Positions 46,145-59,100 of a DNA stretch of 64,000 bases are shown in pieces (positions within the stretch are counted from its first letter, which is position 1; every line of letters begins with the position of its first letter). Source of the DNA: Natronospira sp. (GTDB lineage Bacteria > Pseudomonadota > Gammaproteobacteria > Natronospirales > Natronospiraceae); contig PWMQ01000072.1 of the NCBI GenBank assembly GCA_003558125.1, forward strand, positions 159,972 through 223,971. The letters are read 5' to 3'. The translations under genes were made by a program, and so were the position numbers. Below the pieces are notes generated by a model. That model searched no databases, was not told where the DNA came from, and saw only the letters and a list, made by a program, of their open reading frames with translations.

Positions 46145-47299
46145 ATGAGCCTTAGAGTAGCCCTGATTGCTGGAGAAGCCTCCGGCGACCAACTGGGCGC
46201 TGGCCTGATGCGCGCCCTGCGCAAGCTGGAACCGGATGTCTCCTTCGAGGCCGTGGCCGGCCCTCGCATGCGAATGATCGGTTGCCGAGAGATCGGCGAT
46301 ATCGAAGAGCTCTCGGTCATGGGTCTGTCCGAGGTGGTGAAGGAACTGCCACGGCTGATTCGTCTGCGTCGTGAGCTGGCGGATTATTTGATTGAAGATG
46401 AACCCGACGTGGTAATCGGCATCGACGCGCCGGACTTCAATCTGGGCCTGGAGAAGCGGGTACGCAAGGCCGGCATCCCCACGGTCCATTATGTTAGCCC
46501 CACCGTCTGGGCCTGGCGTGCCGGCCGGGTCAAGACAGTGGCCCAGGCGGCGGATCTGCTCCTGTGTCTCTTCCCCTTTGAACCGGATTGCTACCGGGGC
46601 CAGAATCTCAAAGCGGTGTTTGCCGGTCACCCCCTGGCCGTCGAGATTCCGGGGCGGGCGGATCGGGCCGAGGCGCGCCGATTCCTCAAGCTGCCCGAGA
46701 AGGGCCCGGTGGTGGCGCTGCTGCCGGGCAGCCGTAGTGGTGAGGTATCACGGCTGGGGCCGGTTTTTCTCGATACCGCGATGAAGCTGAAGGCGGAACG
46801 CCCGGAACTGGAATTCGTGATGCCGGTTCCCGGGGACAAGGTGGAAGCCCAGTTGGCGGCGCTACCGCAATGGAATCGCCTGGAATTTCCCGTGCGGATT
46901 GTCCGCTCCCAGCCCCGGGAGTGCATGGCGGCGGCGGATGTGGTGCTGGCCGCTTCGGGAACCGCCACCATGGAAGCCATGTTGCTGGAAAGGCCCACGG
47001 TGGTGGCCTATAAGGTCAGCTCATTGACCCACACCCTGGTCAAGACCTTTCGCCTGCTCAAAACGCCCCATGTGGCCATGCCCAATGTCCTCGCCGGGGA
47101 AATGCTGATGCCCGAGTATCTTCAGTCCAGGGCCCGACCGGCCAGGCTGGCCGCGGCGGTGGGGGAGTTGCTGGATGATCCCGATCGGCGCGAGGCCCTG
47201 TCCCGGCGTTTCGCCGAACTGGCCGGTGAGTTGCGCAGTGCGGGTCCGGAGCAGGCAGCCAAAGCGGTACTGGAGCTGGTCAAGCGGAATCGGTCATGA
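46145..47299 (+). CDS. lpxB: Lipid-A-disaccharide synthase
   Basis: The product is a 384-residue GT19 glycosyltransferase. It condenses UDP-2,3-diacylglucosamine with lipid X. The N-terminal [20 protein letters not shown] and the mid-protein [16 protein letters not shown] are diagnostic. [16 protein letters not shown] and [10 protein letters not shown] are also diagnostic. ATG 46145 follows a GGGGGTAGG-like ribosome-binding sequence. Its stop overlaps the rnhB start. Confidence 0.96.
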   Translation: MSLRVALIAGEASGDQLGAGLMRALRKLEPDVSFEAVAGPRMRMIGCREIGDIEELSVMGLSEVVKELPRLIRLRRELADYLIEDEPDVVIGIDAPDFNLGLEKRVRKAGIPTVHYVSPTVWAWRAGRVKTVAQAADLLLCLFPFEPDCYRGQNLKAVFAGHPLAVEIPGRADRAEARRFLKLPEKGPVVALLPGSRSGEVSRLGPVFLDTAMKLKAERPELEFVMPVPGDKVEAQLAALPQWNRLEFPVRIVRSQPRECMAAADVVLAASGTATMEAMLLERPTVVAYKVSSLTHTLVKTFRLLKTPHVAMPNVLAGEMLMPEYLQSRARPARLAAAVGELLDDPDRREALSRRFAELAGELRSAGPEQAAKAVLELVKRNRS

Positions 47300-47901
47300 A
47301 GCAAGCCGGTCTGGACCTGATCAATCGAGGGCGAATCGCCGGCGTGGACGAAGTGGGCCGTGGCCCCCTGGCCGGTCCGGTGGTCGCCGCCGCCGTGATC
47401 CTTGATCCCGACCATCCCATCGAAGGGCTTGCCGACTCCAAGAAGCTCAGCGAGAAACGTCGTGAGGCCCTGGCCCTGGAGATTCGGGCCAGGGCGCTGG
47501 CCGTCTCCATCGTTTACCTGGATGCCGCCGAAGTGGATCGCCTCAACATCGGTCGCGCGTCTCTTGAGGCCATGACCCAGGCGGTGAGTCGGCTGGATCC
47601 CTTGCCCACGGCGGCGGTGGTGGACGGCAATCAGCTGCCCCGGCTGCCTGTGCCGGGGGAAGCCATCGTCGGTGGTGATGGCAGCCACCCGGCCATCAGT
47701 GCCGCCTCCATCATTGCCAAGGTGGACCGGGATCGCTGGATGCGGGAAGCCGATCAGCGCTATCCTGAGTATGGCTTCGCCGGGCACAAGGGTTATGGCA
47801 CCGCGGCCCACCTCCGGGCCCTGGCCGAACACGGGCCCTGTGAGATTCACCGGCGCAGTTTTTCGCCCGTTCGTCGCGCCTTGTCAGAGGTGTCCCAATG
47901 A
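47296..47901 (+). CDS. rnhB: Ribonuclease HII
   Basis: The product is 201 residues and removes ribonucleotides from DNA duplexes. The catalytic Asp-Glu motif is [19 protein letters not shown], with further acidic residues in VVDGNQLP and [11 protein letters not shown]. The C-terminal [14 protein letters not shown] is typical. It is coupled to lpxB and dnaE by four-base overlaps at both ends, the usual gammaproteobacterial order. Confidence 0.97.
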   Translation: MKQAGLDLINRGRIAGVDEVGRGPLAGPVVAAAVILDPDHPIEGLADSKKLSEKRREALALEIRARALAVSIVYLDAAEVDRLNIGRASLEAMTQAVSRLDPLPTAAVVDGNQLPRLPVPGEAIVGGDGSHPAISAASIIAKVDRDRWMREADQRYPEYGFAGHKGYGTAAHLRALAEHGPCEIHRRSFSPVRRALSEVSQ

Positions 47902-50900
47902 CCGCCAGCTTTGTGCATCTCAGGGTCCACACCGAGTACTCCCTGGTGGACAGTGTCATCCGGGTAGCGGGTCTGACCTCGGCCGTGGCCGAGCGGGCGA
48001 TGCCGGCGGTGGCGATGACCGACGAGTCCAACCTCTTCGCCCTGGTCAAGTTTTACCGTGCCGCCGAATCCGCCGGGATCAAGCCCATTCTGGGGGCGGA
48101 TCTGTGGCTCGACGAGCCGGGCGACCGGGACCAGCCCAGCCGGATTACCCTGCTGTGTCGGAATCACAAGGGCTACGGCAATCTGACCCGTCTGATTACC
48201 CGTGCCTATGTGGAGGGCCAGCATCGGGGCAAGCCCCTGGTCCATCGGGGGTGGCTGGACCGGGAGAGCTGCGATGGTCTGATCGCGCTCTCGGGCGCCC
48301 GTGAGGGGGATCTGGGTCGCGCCCTGTTATCGGGGCGGACTCCACAGGCCATGGAAATCCTGGACTGGTGGCGGGAGCGTTTCCCGGACAGCTATTACCT
48401 GGAGCTGGTGCGCACCGGCCGGGAAGGGGAGGAAGACTATCTCCACGCCGCGGTGGAGCTGGCGGCCAATACCGGCACCCCCGTGGTGGCCACCAACGAT
48501 GTGCGTTTCCTGAACGAGTCGGATTTCGAGGCCCATGAGGCTCGGGTCTGCATCCAGGAAGGCCGCACCCTGGATGACCCCCGGCGGCCCCGCCGCTATT
48601 CCCGCCAACAGTACCTGCGCAGTCCCGAGGAGATGGCCGAGCTGTTCGCGGACATCCCCGAGGCCCTGGAGAACAGCGTCGAGATTGCCCGCCGCTGCAC
48701 CGTGGAAATCGAACTGGGCAAGAACGACCTGCCCGACTTTCCCATCCCGGAAGGTCATACCGCGGAAAGCTATCTGCGCGAGGAATCGGTCCGTGGCCTG
48801 GAAGAACGGCTCAAACAGATCTTTCCCCCGGGCACCGAAGACCTGGAAGCCAAGATCCGGCCCTACTACGAACGCCTCGACCGGGAGCTCGAGGTCATCA
48901 ATTCCATGGATTTTCCCGGCTACTTTCTGGTGGTGGCCGATTTCATCCAATGGGCCAAGGACAACGATGTGCCGGTGGGGCCGGGGCGTGGTTCCGGGGC
49001 GGGGTCCCTGGTGGCATACGCGCTCAAGATCACCGACCTGGACCCGCTTGAATTCGATCTGCTGTTCGAGCGCTTCCTCAATCCCGAGCGTGTCTCCATG
49101 CCCGACTTCGATGTGGACTTTTGCATGGAAGGTCGCGATCGGGTCATCGAGTATGTGGCGGACAAGTACGGGCGCGAGAAGGTCTCCCAGATCATCACCT
49201 ACGGCAGCATGGCCGCGCGCGCGGTGGTCAGGGACGTGGGCCGTGTTTTCGGCCATGGCTACAGCTATGTGGACCGGATCGCCAAGCTGATCCCCTTCGA
49301 AGTGGGCATGACCCTGGAACGGGCGCTGGAGGAAGAGGAAGAGCTGCGCCAGAACTACGAGGAAGACGAAGAGGTCCGCAATCTCATCGACCGGGCCCTG
49401 TCCCTGGAAGGCATGGCCCGAAATGCGGGCAAGCATGCCGGGGGCGTGGTCATCGCGCCTTCCGTGCTGACCGATTACACCCCGCTTTATGTGGAACCGG
49501 GCGGTGGCAACCCGGTGACCCAGTTGGACAAGGACGATGTGGAATCCGCCGGCCTGGTGAAATTCGACTTTCTCGGGCTTCGCACCCTGACCATCATCGA
49601 TCGGGCGGTGCAGATCGCCGATGAGCAGCGCAAGCGGAAAGGGGAGGCGCCCCTGGATGTTGCCGCCCTGCCCATGGATGACCGGCCCACCTTCGATCTG
49701 CTCAAGGCCTGCGGGACCACCGCGGTGTTCCAGTTGGAAAGTCGCGGCATGAAGGACCTGATCCGGCGCCTGCAGCCGGACAATTTCGAAGACATCATCG
49801 CCCTGGTGGCCCTGTTCCGCCCCGGCCCCCTGCAGTCCGGCATGGTGGATGATTTCATCAACCGTAAGCATGGCCGGGCGGAAGTCACCTATCCCCATCC
49901 GGACCTGGAGCCCATCCTCGAGCCCACCTACGGCGTCATCCTGTATCAGGAGCAGGTGATGCAGATTGCCCAGGTGCTGTCCGGCTACACCCTGGGCGGC
50001 GCGGACCTCCTGCGCCGCGCCATGGGCAAGAAGAAAGTCGAGGAGATGGCCCGCCAGCGCAAGGTCTTCGTGGATGGCGCCGCCGAGCGGGGCGTGGAGC
50101 CCAAGACCGCGGAATATATCTTCGACCTGGTGGAGAAGTTTGCCGGCTACGGCTTCAACAAATCCCATTCCGCCGCCTATGCCCTGCTGTCCTACCAGAC
50201 CGCCTGGCTCAAGGCTCATTACCCGGCCGCCTTCATGGCCGCGACGCTGTCGGCCGATATGGACCACACCGACAAGGTGGTGGTCCTGATCGACGAATGT
50301 CGCAACATGGACCTGACGGTCCATCCCCCGGATGTGAACGCATCCGACAATGCCTTCACCGTCAATGAGGCCGGCGAGATACAGTACGGCCTGGGTGCAG
50401 TCAAGGGCGTGGGTCGCTCGGCGATCGATGTGGTGCTGGCTGAACGCCGGGACAAGGGGCCCTTCCGGGATCTGCAGGACCTTTGTCGCCGGGTGGACCT
50501 GCAGAAGGTCAACCGGCGCGTGCTCGAAGCCCTCATTCGCGCTGGCGCCATGGACAGCCTTGGCCCCAACCGCGCCAGCCTGATGGCGGCGCTGCCGGAA
50601 TGCCTGCATCGGGCGGAACAGGACCGCCGGGCCCGCGAGGCGGGGCAGAACGACATGTTTGGCCTCTCGGAGCCTGCCCCCGAGTCGGCCCCGGAAAGCA
50701 CGGCCATCGCGGAAATCCCCGAATGGGAAGAACCGGACCGGCTCGCGGCGGAGAAGGAAACCCTGGGCCTTTACCTCACCGGCCACCCTATCCGTCAGTT
50801 CGAGGAAGAGCTGGAACAGATTGTCACTGCCCGCATCGGCAAGCTGATCGAGGCCGAGCCTGACACCGACAGTGGCTACGGCCGCCGCCGCCAGCGCTTC

Positions 50901-51434
50901 GTGACCGTGGCCGGGCTGGCGGTGGAGATGAAAAAGCGGGGCGGCCGGGTCTCGTTGACCCTGGACGACCGCACCGGCCGCATCGAGGCGACCCTGTTCG
51001 AGGACGCCTTCAATCGTTTTCGGCACCTGCTGTCCAAGGACGCGGTCCTGGTCATTCAGGGGCGGCTGGGCTTTGACGAGTTCATCAATGGCTGGCGCAT
51101 CAATGTGCGCGAGGTCATCGACATCGACGAAGCCCGGGAAGCGGCGCTGCGGGGGCTGGTATTGCGCTGGCAGGCGGGCGAAGCGCTGGACCGGCGCTTC
51201 GCGGCCCGCCTTCGGGAAATCCTGGAGCCCCATCGGGAAGGGGGCTGCCGGGTCACCGTGCATTACATCAACGGCATCGCCGAGGCCAAGATCCCCCTGG
51301 GGGATGAATGGAAGGTCCGGCCCACCAGTGCCCTCATTCGGCAGTTGGAAAAATTGGTGGGCGAGGAGGGCCTGCGGCGCATCTACCGCCGCCCTGCAGA
51401 CAGCGGGGCCGGGGAACTGAGCCAGACCGCTTGA
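47898..51434 (+). CDS. dnaE: DNA polymerase III alpha subunit
   Basis: The product is the 1,178-residue replicative polymerase. An N-terminal PHP domain begins [15 protein letters not shown]. The palm catalytic Asp triad is visible in [15 protein letters not shown] (Asp400-region) and later in [14 protein letters not shown]. The finger and beta-clamp binding regions follow, with a C-terminal OB-fold ([20 protein letters not shown]). Length and order match the DnaE1 class of gammaproteobacteria. Confidence 0.97.
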   Translation: MTASFVHLRVHTEYSLVDSVIRVAGLTSAVAERAMPAVAMTDESNLFALVKFYRAAESAGIKPILGADLWLDEPGDRDQPSRITLLCRNHKGYGNLTRLITRAYVEGQHRGKPLVHRGWLDRESCDGLIALSGAREGDLGRALLSGRTPQAMEILDWWRERFPDSYYLELVRTGREGEEDYLHAAVELAANTGTPVVATNDVRFLNESDFEAHEARVCIQEGRTLDDPRRPRRYSRQQYLRSPEEMAELFADIPEALENSVEIARRCTVEIELGKNDLPDFPIPEGHTAESYLREESVRGLEERLKQIFPPGTEDLEAKIRPYYERLDRELEVINSMDFPGYFLVVADFIQWAKDNDVPVGPGRGSGAGSLVAYALKITDLDPLEFDLLFERFLNPERVSMPDFDVDFCMEGRDRVIEYVADKYGREKVSQIITYGSMAARAVVRDVGRVFGHGYSYVDRIAKLIPFEVGMTLERALEEEEELRQNYEEDEEVRNLIDRALSLEGMARNAGKHAGGVVIAPSVLTDYTPLYVEPGGGNPVTQLDKDDVESAGLVKFDFLGLRTLTIIDRAVQIADEQRKRKGEAPLDVAALPMDDRPTFDLLKACGTTAVFQLESRGMKDLIRRLQPDNFEDIIALVALFRPGPLQSGMVDDFINRKHGRAEVTYPHPDLEPILEPTYGVILYQEQVMQIAQVLSGYTLGGADLLRRAMGKKKVEEMARQRKVFVDGAAERGVEPKTAEYIFDLVEKFAGYGFNKSHSAAYALLSYQTAWLKAHYPAAFMAATLSADMDHTDKVVVLIDECRNMDLTVHPPDVNASDNAFTVNEAGEIQYGLGAVKGVGRSAIDVVLAERRDKGPFRDLQDLCRRVDLQKVNRRVLEALIRAGAMDSLGPNRASLMAALPECLHRAEQDRRAREAGQNDMFGLSEPAPESAPESTAIAEIPEWEEPDRLAAEKETLGLYLTGHPIRQFEEELEQIVTARIGKLIEAEPDTDSGYGRRRQRFVTVAGLAVEMKKRGGRVSLTLDDRTGRIEATLFEDAFNRFRHLLSKDAVLVIQGRLGFDEFINGWRINVREVIDIDEAREAALRGLVLRWQAGEALDRRFAARLREILEPHREGGCRVTVHYINGIAEAKIPLGDEWKVRPTSALIRQLEKLVGEEGLRRIYRRPADSGAGELSQTA

Positions 51435-51524
51435 GCCACGGTCATGGCCTTTTTTGGCTCTCCGTCATACAATCAACGGCTTCCGTGCGAAAACCCACAA
51501 AGCAGCTAGACTTGAGGACAAGCG

Positions 51525-52481
<957 letters not shown>

Positions 52482-52558
52482 CGGCGGGTTCGCGTTTCTC
52501 TCTCGCTTTTGCCTTCGATTGGGTTAGTCCCCTTCGATGACGGTGACGGGTACGTTCC

Positions 52559-52669
52559 GGCCTAGGTGGCGACAGGCCTTTCCAAGAACGCCGTAGACCC
52601 ATCCCTGGGGGCTCTGGGTTCGCCATCCTGGCTCACACAGTCTTGGAAAGGCCTGTCGCCACCTAGGCC
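52559..52669. repeat. Intergenic element with a perfect 29-bp inverted repeat
   Basis: The arm 52559-52587 (beginning GGCCTAGGTGGCGACAGGCC) is repeated exactly in inverted orientation at 52641-52669, with a 53-base spacer. It contains no credible coding sequence. It lies 77 bases after accA in a 619-base gap. It is too long and too far from accA to be an ordinary terminator, so it is better seen as a dispersed intergenic repeat or miniature element. Short open frames through it are artefacts of the palindrome. Confidence 0.85.
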
Positions 52670-52919
52670 TACCTAGGGTGGTAGTCACCTGGGCCGTGCT
52701 CGCTGATAGCAAATTCAAATTGATGGGCAGAATGCCTTCGATCCGGCATATGCTACAGGCACCGTGGGAGCGGCATTCCTGCTGCGATTAAGAGCTGCCG
52801 GACAGCACCGAGACATGTGCTGCCCTGAAATCCGGGAAAGAGCCCGCTAGAGTACGCGTTCGCTTAGCTTGGGGCTGCGCGCTATTCAATCGCCTGTCAT
52901 CGAATTGTTCTAGCGCATA

Positions 52920-52952
52920 GGGGAAAAGGGGGGCAAAAGGGCAGAAAGGGGG
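52920..52952 (+). other. Four-G-run tract with G-quadruplex potential
   Basis: G runs of 4, 6, 3 and 5 are separated by AAAA, CAAAA and CAGAAA, meeting the usual G3+N1-7 pattern on the plus strand. The tract is about 150 bases upstream of the giant Rhs gene. Apart from the repeat and this tract, I see no gene in the rest of the 52482-53100 gap. Confidence 0.6.
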
Positions 52953-53075
52953 CTTTAAAGGGTCATTCGCGCCCTGCATTCCTGTTTTATCTCAGCCGGT
53001 TTGTGCCAGCCAAGTAGCATTCTGTCTGTTCGGACATCCGTCCGTTGCTGTCGTGTATTCCCTTCCCGTATGACG

Positions 53076-53093
53076 CCTTGCAAATACAAGGGG
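53076..53093 (+). promoter_or_regulatory. Ribosome-binding site of the giant gene inside a small hairpin
   Basis: CCTTG (53076-53080) can pair with CAAGG (53087-53091) around CAAATA. The Shine-Dalgarno AAGGGG (53088-53093), seven bases before ATG 53101, lies in the 3' arm. The stem is only five pairs, so any effect on translation would be modest. Confidence 0.4.
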
Positions 53094-53100
53094 TTTGTCC

Positions 53101-56100
53101 ATGCGTGGCAAGGGAATGGGTCGCACGGCCCGCGTGTCCGCTTTCGTCGTCCTTCTCCTGGCGTTGTCGGTTCTGCCGCCGCTGCTGCTGACCCAGAGTG
53201 GCCCCACCCGGGTCCATGATGCCATTTGGCTGGCCGAGTCCGACCGCGTCACCGTGATCGCCACCGACAGCGGCGAGACTCTGTTTGAGCTGGCGCCGGT
53301 GGGCGAGATTCGCGCCCTCACCCTGGATGACGAACTCTCCATTGCCTGGACACTGGAAACCGAGCGTGCCAGCGGTCCCCCGGGCCGTGGCCGTGGTGGC
53401 CCGCCGGGGCGCGGCGGCTCGGAAGCGTTTTCCCTGCGCGCCTATGATTTTGACGGCACCCGCCTGATGGGCTTTGAGCTGGACTGGGCCTCCTCCCTTG
53501 AAGGACTCAAGGCCGAGCCCGGTTTTGCCGGACGCCTGTGGCTGCGGGATGAATCCCACATCCACGTTTTTGACGCCGACCTGGGTGAACGCATCGCCAG
53601 CCGCGAGCTGCCTGGCGCGATTGCCGGCATGGCCCTGGACGGCGAGGATGGCCGGCTGTTCGTGGCCACCGAAGACGACCTGCGCGTCATGGATCGCGAT
53701 GGCGAGTGGCATGCGGCGCCGTCGCTTTCCCTCAACCCCGATGAATCCATCCGTCATCTCGCCTGGGCGGCGGATGCCCAGGCCGTCTGGCTGGCCACCG
53801 ATGAGCGCGTGCTGCGACTGGACGACAACGGGCAGAGCCATGATTTTGCCCCGTCCGGCATGGGCTCGGTCCGGGGTATCGCCCCGGACGGGCAGGGCGG
53901 TATCTGGCTGGCCCGACCGGCCTGGCTGAGCCGTTATGACGCCAGCGGCCTCGAGCGGACCAGCCTGCAGCCCTTTGCGGGCTACCCCGGTGCCGGCGGC
54001 ACTCAAGGCCTGGTCAGTGACGCCAGCGAGCCATCCGTCTGGCCCCATTCCCGTCGGCATGTCCGCCAGTTCGATAGTGATGGCGTGCCTGGTCATGAGG
54101 CCACCATCGCCGCCATGAACGGCGAGCTGATCGCCTCCGTAGTCTTTGCTGACCGGATTCCGCCCGAGCTCGACATTCATGCACCCGCGGATGGCAGCTA
54201 TCACAACGACCCGGAACTCCCGATTCGTCTGGACTGGTTCGATATCGGCACCGGCGTTGACGAGGACAGCCTGAAATTTGAGCTTAATGGCGAGGAATGG
54301 ACGCCTGATTGCGACACGGCCGTGGACGGCGCCGACTGCCGGCCCGCCACGGCGCTGGACGACGGCGAATACCAACTGACCGCCACCGTCGCCGACTTCT
54401 CCGGCAATGTCTCGGAAACCGCCGAGACCGGCTTCATGATCGACACCGTCGCCCCGACACTGATGGTCCAGTCGCCGGTGGACGGCAGTTACAGCAATGA
54501 TCCGCGTACCGCCATTGAACTGCAGTGGTCGGATGGGGGCTCGGGCGTGGATTCCGACAGTCTGGTCCTGGAGAAGAATCAGCAGGCCTGGGCCGCCAAC
54601 TGCAGCACCGATGCCGGGGGTGCCGACTGCGTCCCTGCCAGTGACTTGCCCGAGGGTGAGCACCACTTCACTGCCCGAGTGTATGACCGGGCCGGCAATG
54701 CCTCCGATCAGGTCGAGGTCTCGGTCACCGTCGATACCATTGCCCCGGAAGTCAGCATCCTCTCGCCGGATGCCGGCGCCTTGCTCAATGACCCGCTACC
54801 GGCGCTGAGCCTGGAATGGCAGGACGAGGGCGTTGGCGTGGATGTGGACAGCCTCACGGTCCAGCTCAATGGCGGGGAATGGCCCGGCAGCTGTCAGGCC
54901 GGTGAAAGCGCTGGCGAGTGCCAGCTGGATGCCCCCCTGGAGGATGGTGAGTACACCATCACCGTCGCCATAGCCGATCTCGCCGGCAATGTCTCCGAGT
55001 CGGCCGAGCTGGCCTTTGTGGTGGATACCCAGCCCCCGGAAATCAGTTTCGTCTCGCCGGCCCCAGGCAGTATCCATGGCGACCCCCAGGTCAGTGTCGA
55101 GCTCAACTGGAGCGACGAGGGCAGCGGTGTCGATCCCAATACCCTGCTGTTGGAGAAAAACGGTGCCGGCTGGACCGCCGACTGTGAAACGTCGGCCAAT
55201 GGCGCCGTCTGCACCGCGCCGGGCGGGTTTGACGATGGCGAGATTCAGCTCACCGCCCGGGTAAGTGACCATGCCGGCAATGTTTCCGATGCGGTGTCGC
55301 TGGGATTTCTCATCGACACCCAGCCTCCGGCCATCAGCCTGGAAAGCCCGACGGTGGGCGAGGCCTACAACGAGCCCGAGCGTGCCTTTGTCATCAACTG
55401 GTCCGATCCCTACAGCGGCGTGGACCCCGATAGCCTGGAGATCCAGCTCAACGGTGCCGCGTTGGCCGTGACCTGTGACAGCGATGGCTCGGGCGCGGTT
55501 TGCCATCCACAAATGCCCCTGCCCGACGGCGACCATGAGATCCGGGTCCAGGTGGCCGACCACGCGGGCAATCAGTCAGAACCCGCCGAGGCCGCATTCA
55601 TTGTCGACACCCAGCCTCCGAGTCTGGCCATCGACAGCCCCCAGCTTGGTGAAGCCCGCAACGATGCCAACCAGCCCCTGTTGTTGAGCTGGTCCGATGC
55701 CTTGAGTGGCGTCGATATCGAGAGCCTTGCCCTTAGTCTCAACGGGGAAAGCTTGGCGGTGGAGTGCGATGCCACCGAACAGGGCGGCAGTTGCCAGCCG
55801 CTTTCGCCCTTGCCCGATGGCCATCATGTGCTTGCCGCCGAGATCAGCGACCGCGCCGGCAATCGCTCCGAGACGGTGAGCGTGGATTTTGTGGTCGACA
55901 CCCAGGCGCCGACCATCACCCTGGAAAGCCCCCAAGCCGACGAGGCCCATAACCAGCCGGAACGTGCCATCGAGATCAGTTGGTCCGATGAAGTCAGTGG
56001 CGTTGAGGGCGACACCCTGTCGCTGGCGCTCAATGGCCAATCCCTGGCGGCCAGCTGCGAGATGGCCGAGACCGGCGCCACCTGCCATCCGACCAGTCCC

Positions 56101-59100
56101 CTGGCCGATGGTGACCATCAGCTGACCGTGCAGGTGGCGGACCGGGCCGGCAATCTGTCTGATCCGGCCTCGGCGGCCTTCCTCATCGACACCCAGCCCC
56201 CGTCGCTGGCCATCGACAGCCCGCAAAGCGGTGAGATCCACAACCAGCCCGAGCGCCCGGTGTTGCTGCACTGGTCGGACAGTCTGAGCGGCGTCGATCC
56301 CGACAGCCTCGCCCTGACCCTGAACGGCCAGGCCTGGACGCCGGACTGTGACATCGACGGCGACAGCGTCAGTTGCCAGCCCGCCGAGCCGATTGCCGAT
56401 GGCGAGCACCAGCTCACCGCCGTGATCCATGATCAGGCCGGCAACAGCAGCGAGACCGTGGTCGCGTTTACGCTTGACACCGCCGCCCCCGAGCTCTGGC
56501 TGGAAGCACCCGAATCCGCCTACAGCACTGACCCCGACCAGGTCTTTGTGCTGGCCTGGGCCGCCGAGGGCAGCGCCGTGGTGGCCGAGAGTCTGAGCGT
56601 GAGTCTGGCCCCCGAAGCGGGGGACGCCGAGGCCCTCGAGCTGGATTGCGAGGCCACGGAAGAAGATGTCACTTGTGTGCCGGCCGAGGCCCTGAGCGAC
56701 GGTGTTTACACCCTTGAGGCCCAGGTCAACGACCTGGCCGGCAACAGCTCCGAAGAAATCACGCACACGCTTACCGTGGATACCGTGGCCCCCGAGCTGA
56801 CCCTGGTCTCGCCCCAGGACGGCCAGGCCGACAATGATGCGTCCCTGCCATTGCTCATCGAATGGGAGGATGAGGCCAGCGGCGTCGACCCCGACACCCT
56901 GGAAATCCTGATTGACGACCAGCCCCGGGCCTTTGATTGCGAAGTAGAAGAAGACGGCGCCGAGTGCCAGCCCGAATCGCCTTTCATGGATGGCGAATAC
57001 GAGCTTGCCGTCGCCATCGCCGACCGCGCCGGCAATCGCACCGAGCTTGAGCCGGTGGCCTTTGAGATCGACACCCGGGCGCCCGAGATCACGCTCGCCC
57101 GTCCCGAGCAGGGCGAGGTGTTCGAGCAGGAAGCGGTTGAAGTCACCGGTTCACTGGATCAACCGGCCACCCTCACCGTCAACGGCGAGACCGTCTCCCT
57201 GGATCCGGATTTCGGCTTCACCCACACCCTGCGCCTGTCCCTGGGCGAGCACCGCATTACCGTTCACGCCCAGGACGCGGCCGGCAACACCGCCCAGACC
57301 ACCCGCGACATCCTGCGCGAGGAACCGGCCCCGGAAATCGAGCTGTACAGCCCGGCGCAGGGCCTCATTACCCAGCTTGATTATGTCCAGGTCGAAGCCC
57401 GTGCCGAGAATGCCGAGTCGGTATTCATCGACGGCGAAGGCGTCACCCTGGAAGAAAACGGCTACTTCCAGCAGCTCGTGAGCCTGGTAAACGGCCGCAA
57501 CGAAATCCCCATCACGGCACGATCTGAGAGCAGCGCGGAAACCCGCGAGACCTTGATCGTGCACGTCACCGACTTCGTCCCCGGCGTGGACAACCAGCGC
57601 ATCTACGTCGAGGAAGACGAAGACGGCAACAAGCGCATCATCGGCCAGCCAGGCGCCGTCCCGCCCGGCGCCACCGTCACCCTGCGCGTGACCGGCACAG
57701 CCTCCACCCAGTCAACCACCCTGACCGTCGTCGCCGACGAGCGGGGCGCGTTTGAGATTGCGGTGCCGGCGGACATGGCGGATGCGGATGACTTCATTCT
57801 CGACGTCTCCGCCTCGGATGAGGCGGGTGACCGACAGGCTTCCGTGCAAATCGCTAGTGATTCGGCGCCCGGCGACAGTGACACGCCGGCCCATGATCCG
57901 GATGAATTGGGTTTGCCCGACGATGATCGCCCGATTGTGCCGGGTGAAACAGAAGTCGAAACTTCTGTCAGCAAGCAAGGCGCCGCCAACATCAAAATCC
58001 CGATTCACGCCGTTCGCGGGCCGGGTGGCATGACGCCCGAGGTAGCGCTCGCCTACGACAGTCGCGGTGGCAATGGGCACCTCGGTGTCGGTTGGAGTCT
58101 GAGCGGTTTGTCAACTATAAGCCGATGTCCGCAAACCATCGCGCAGGACGGCGCACCCGGTGGTGTTGCGGGTGATGCCGACGACCGCTTCTGCATGAAT
58201 GGCCAGCGGCTCATGGTCGTTGGCGGAGAATACGGCGCATCAGGGAGTGAATACCGGACAGAAATCGAAAGCTATAGCCGTATTGAAGCGAAAGGCAGCC
58301 AAGGTGGTGGCCCTGCTTCGTTCCGGGTGGTGACCAACAACGGCCTGATTGAGTATTACGGTGGTCATGAAGGAGACAATGTCGAGTTTGATCTCGATGA
58401 TGGCCCCCGGTGGGAATGGCCGATCCGCAGGATCGAGGACCGGTATGGCAACTATATCGATTTCGAATACAAGATGCTTTCCGATGATCAAGCGGGAATC
58501 GATTACTATATAAAGGAAATTCGATACGGAAGTGAAGCCAGCGGCGAAGATGCAGGTAAACTAGTATTCGAGTATGAAGACCGCCCGGATCGCTATGCCA
58601 CACGTCGGCTTGGTACCCTATTCAAGATGTATGACCGTCTTGCAGCGATTCGCTCTTATTCTTCGGGTGCTCTAGCGCGGGAATACACTCTGGGTTACGC
58701 CCAAGACCCGGATAGCGGTCAAAGTCGGCTGCAAGCTATTCGAGAATGCAGTGATATTAGCTGCTTTCTGCCAGTTGAATTTAGCTGGGATCACAGAAGG
58801 ATTGGTGTGTTTTCGGCTGAACATGAGCCCCCGCCGAATCGCGATTGGCCGGAGCATGAAGTAGCAAGTGGCAACTTCTCCGGCACAGGTAGGGTCGATA
58901 CGGTTTACGATACCAGTGACGGGCTCCGTGTGTTGTTTGGGCAAGGCGGGACCAGAACCCTGGGCTTTCATTGCGGTGGAAGTGGCTGGTGTGCCCGGCG
59001 GACCGTTACAGCCGATGTCACCGGCGATGGCAAGACTGAGTTGATATCGCCCCGTAATGATGCGGACTATCTCCGAATCCATCGGGTGGGAGAGTCTTTC

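Noticed and set aside
48327..51263. 978-codon open frame antisense to dnaE
   Set aside because: It lies wholly opposite dnaE in a GC-rich region, where the complementary frame seldom contains stops. Its translation has no recognisable domain and is low in hydrophobic cores.
52524..52718. 64-codon minus-strand frame over the 29-bp inverted repeat
   Set aside because: Its sequence is dictated by the palindrome, and it has no start context or homologous features.
52987..54666. 559-codon minus-strand frame opposite the start of the giant gene, and similar ones at 54796-56766 and 61978-63108
   Set aside because: The plus strand has a continuous frame with clear domains across all of these. The antisense frames only reflect its repeats.
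54154..57066. Repeated DNA units at about 291-base intervals
   Set aside because: These are divergent protein-coding Ig-like domains, not a nucleotide-level repeat array or mobile element.
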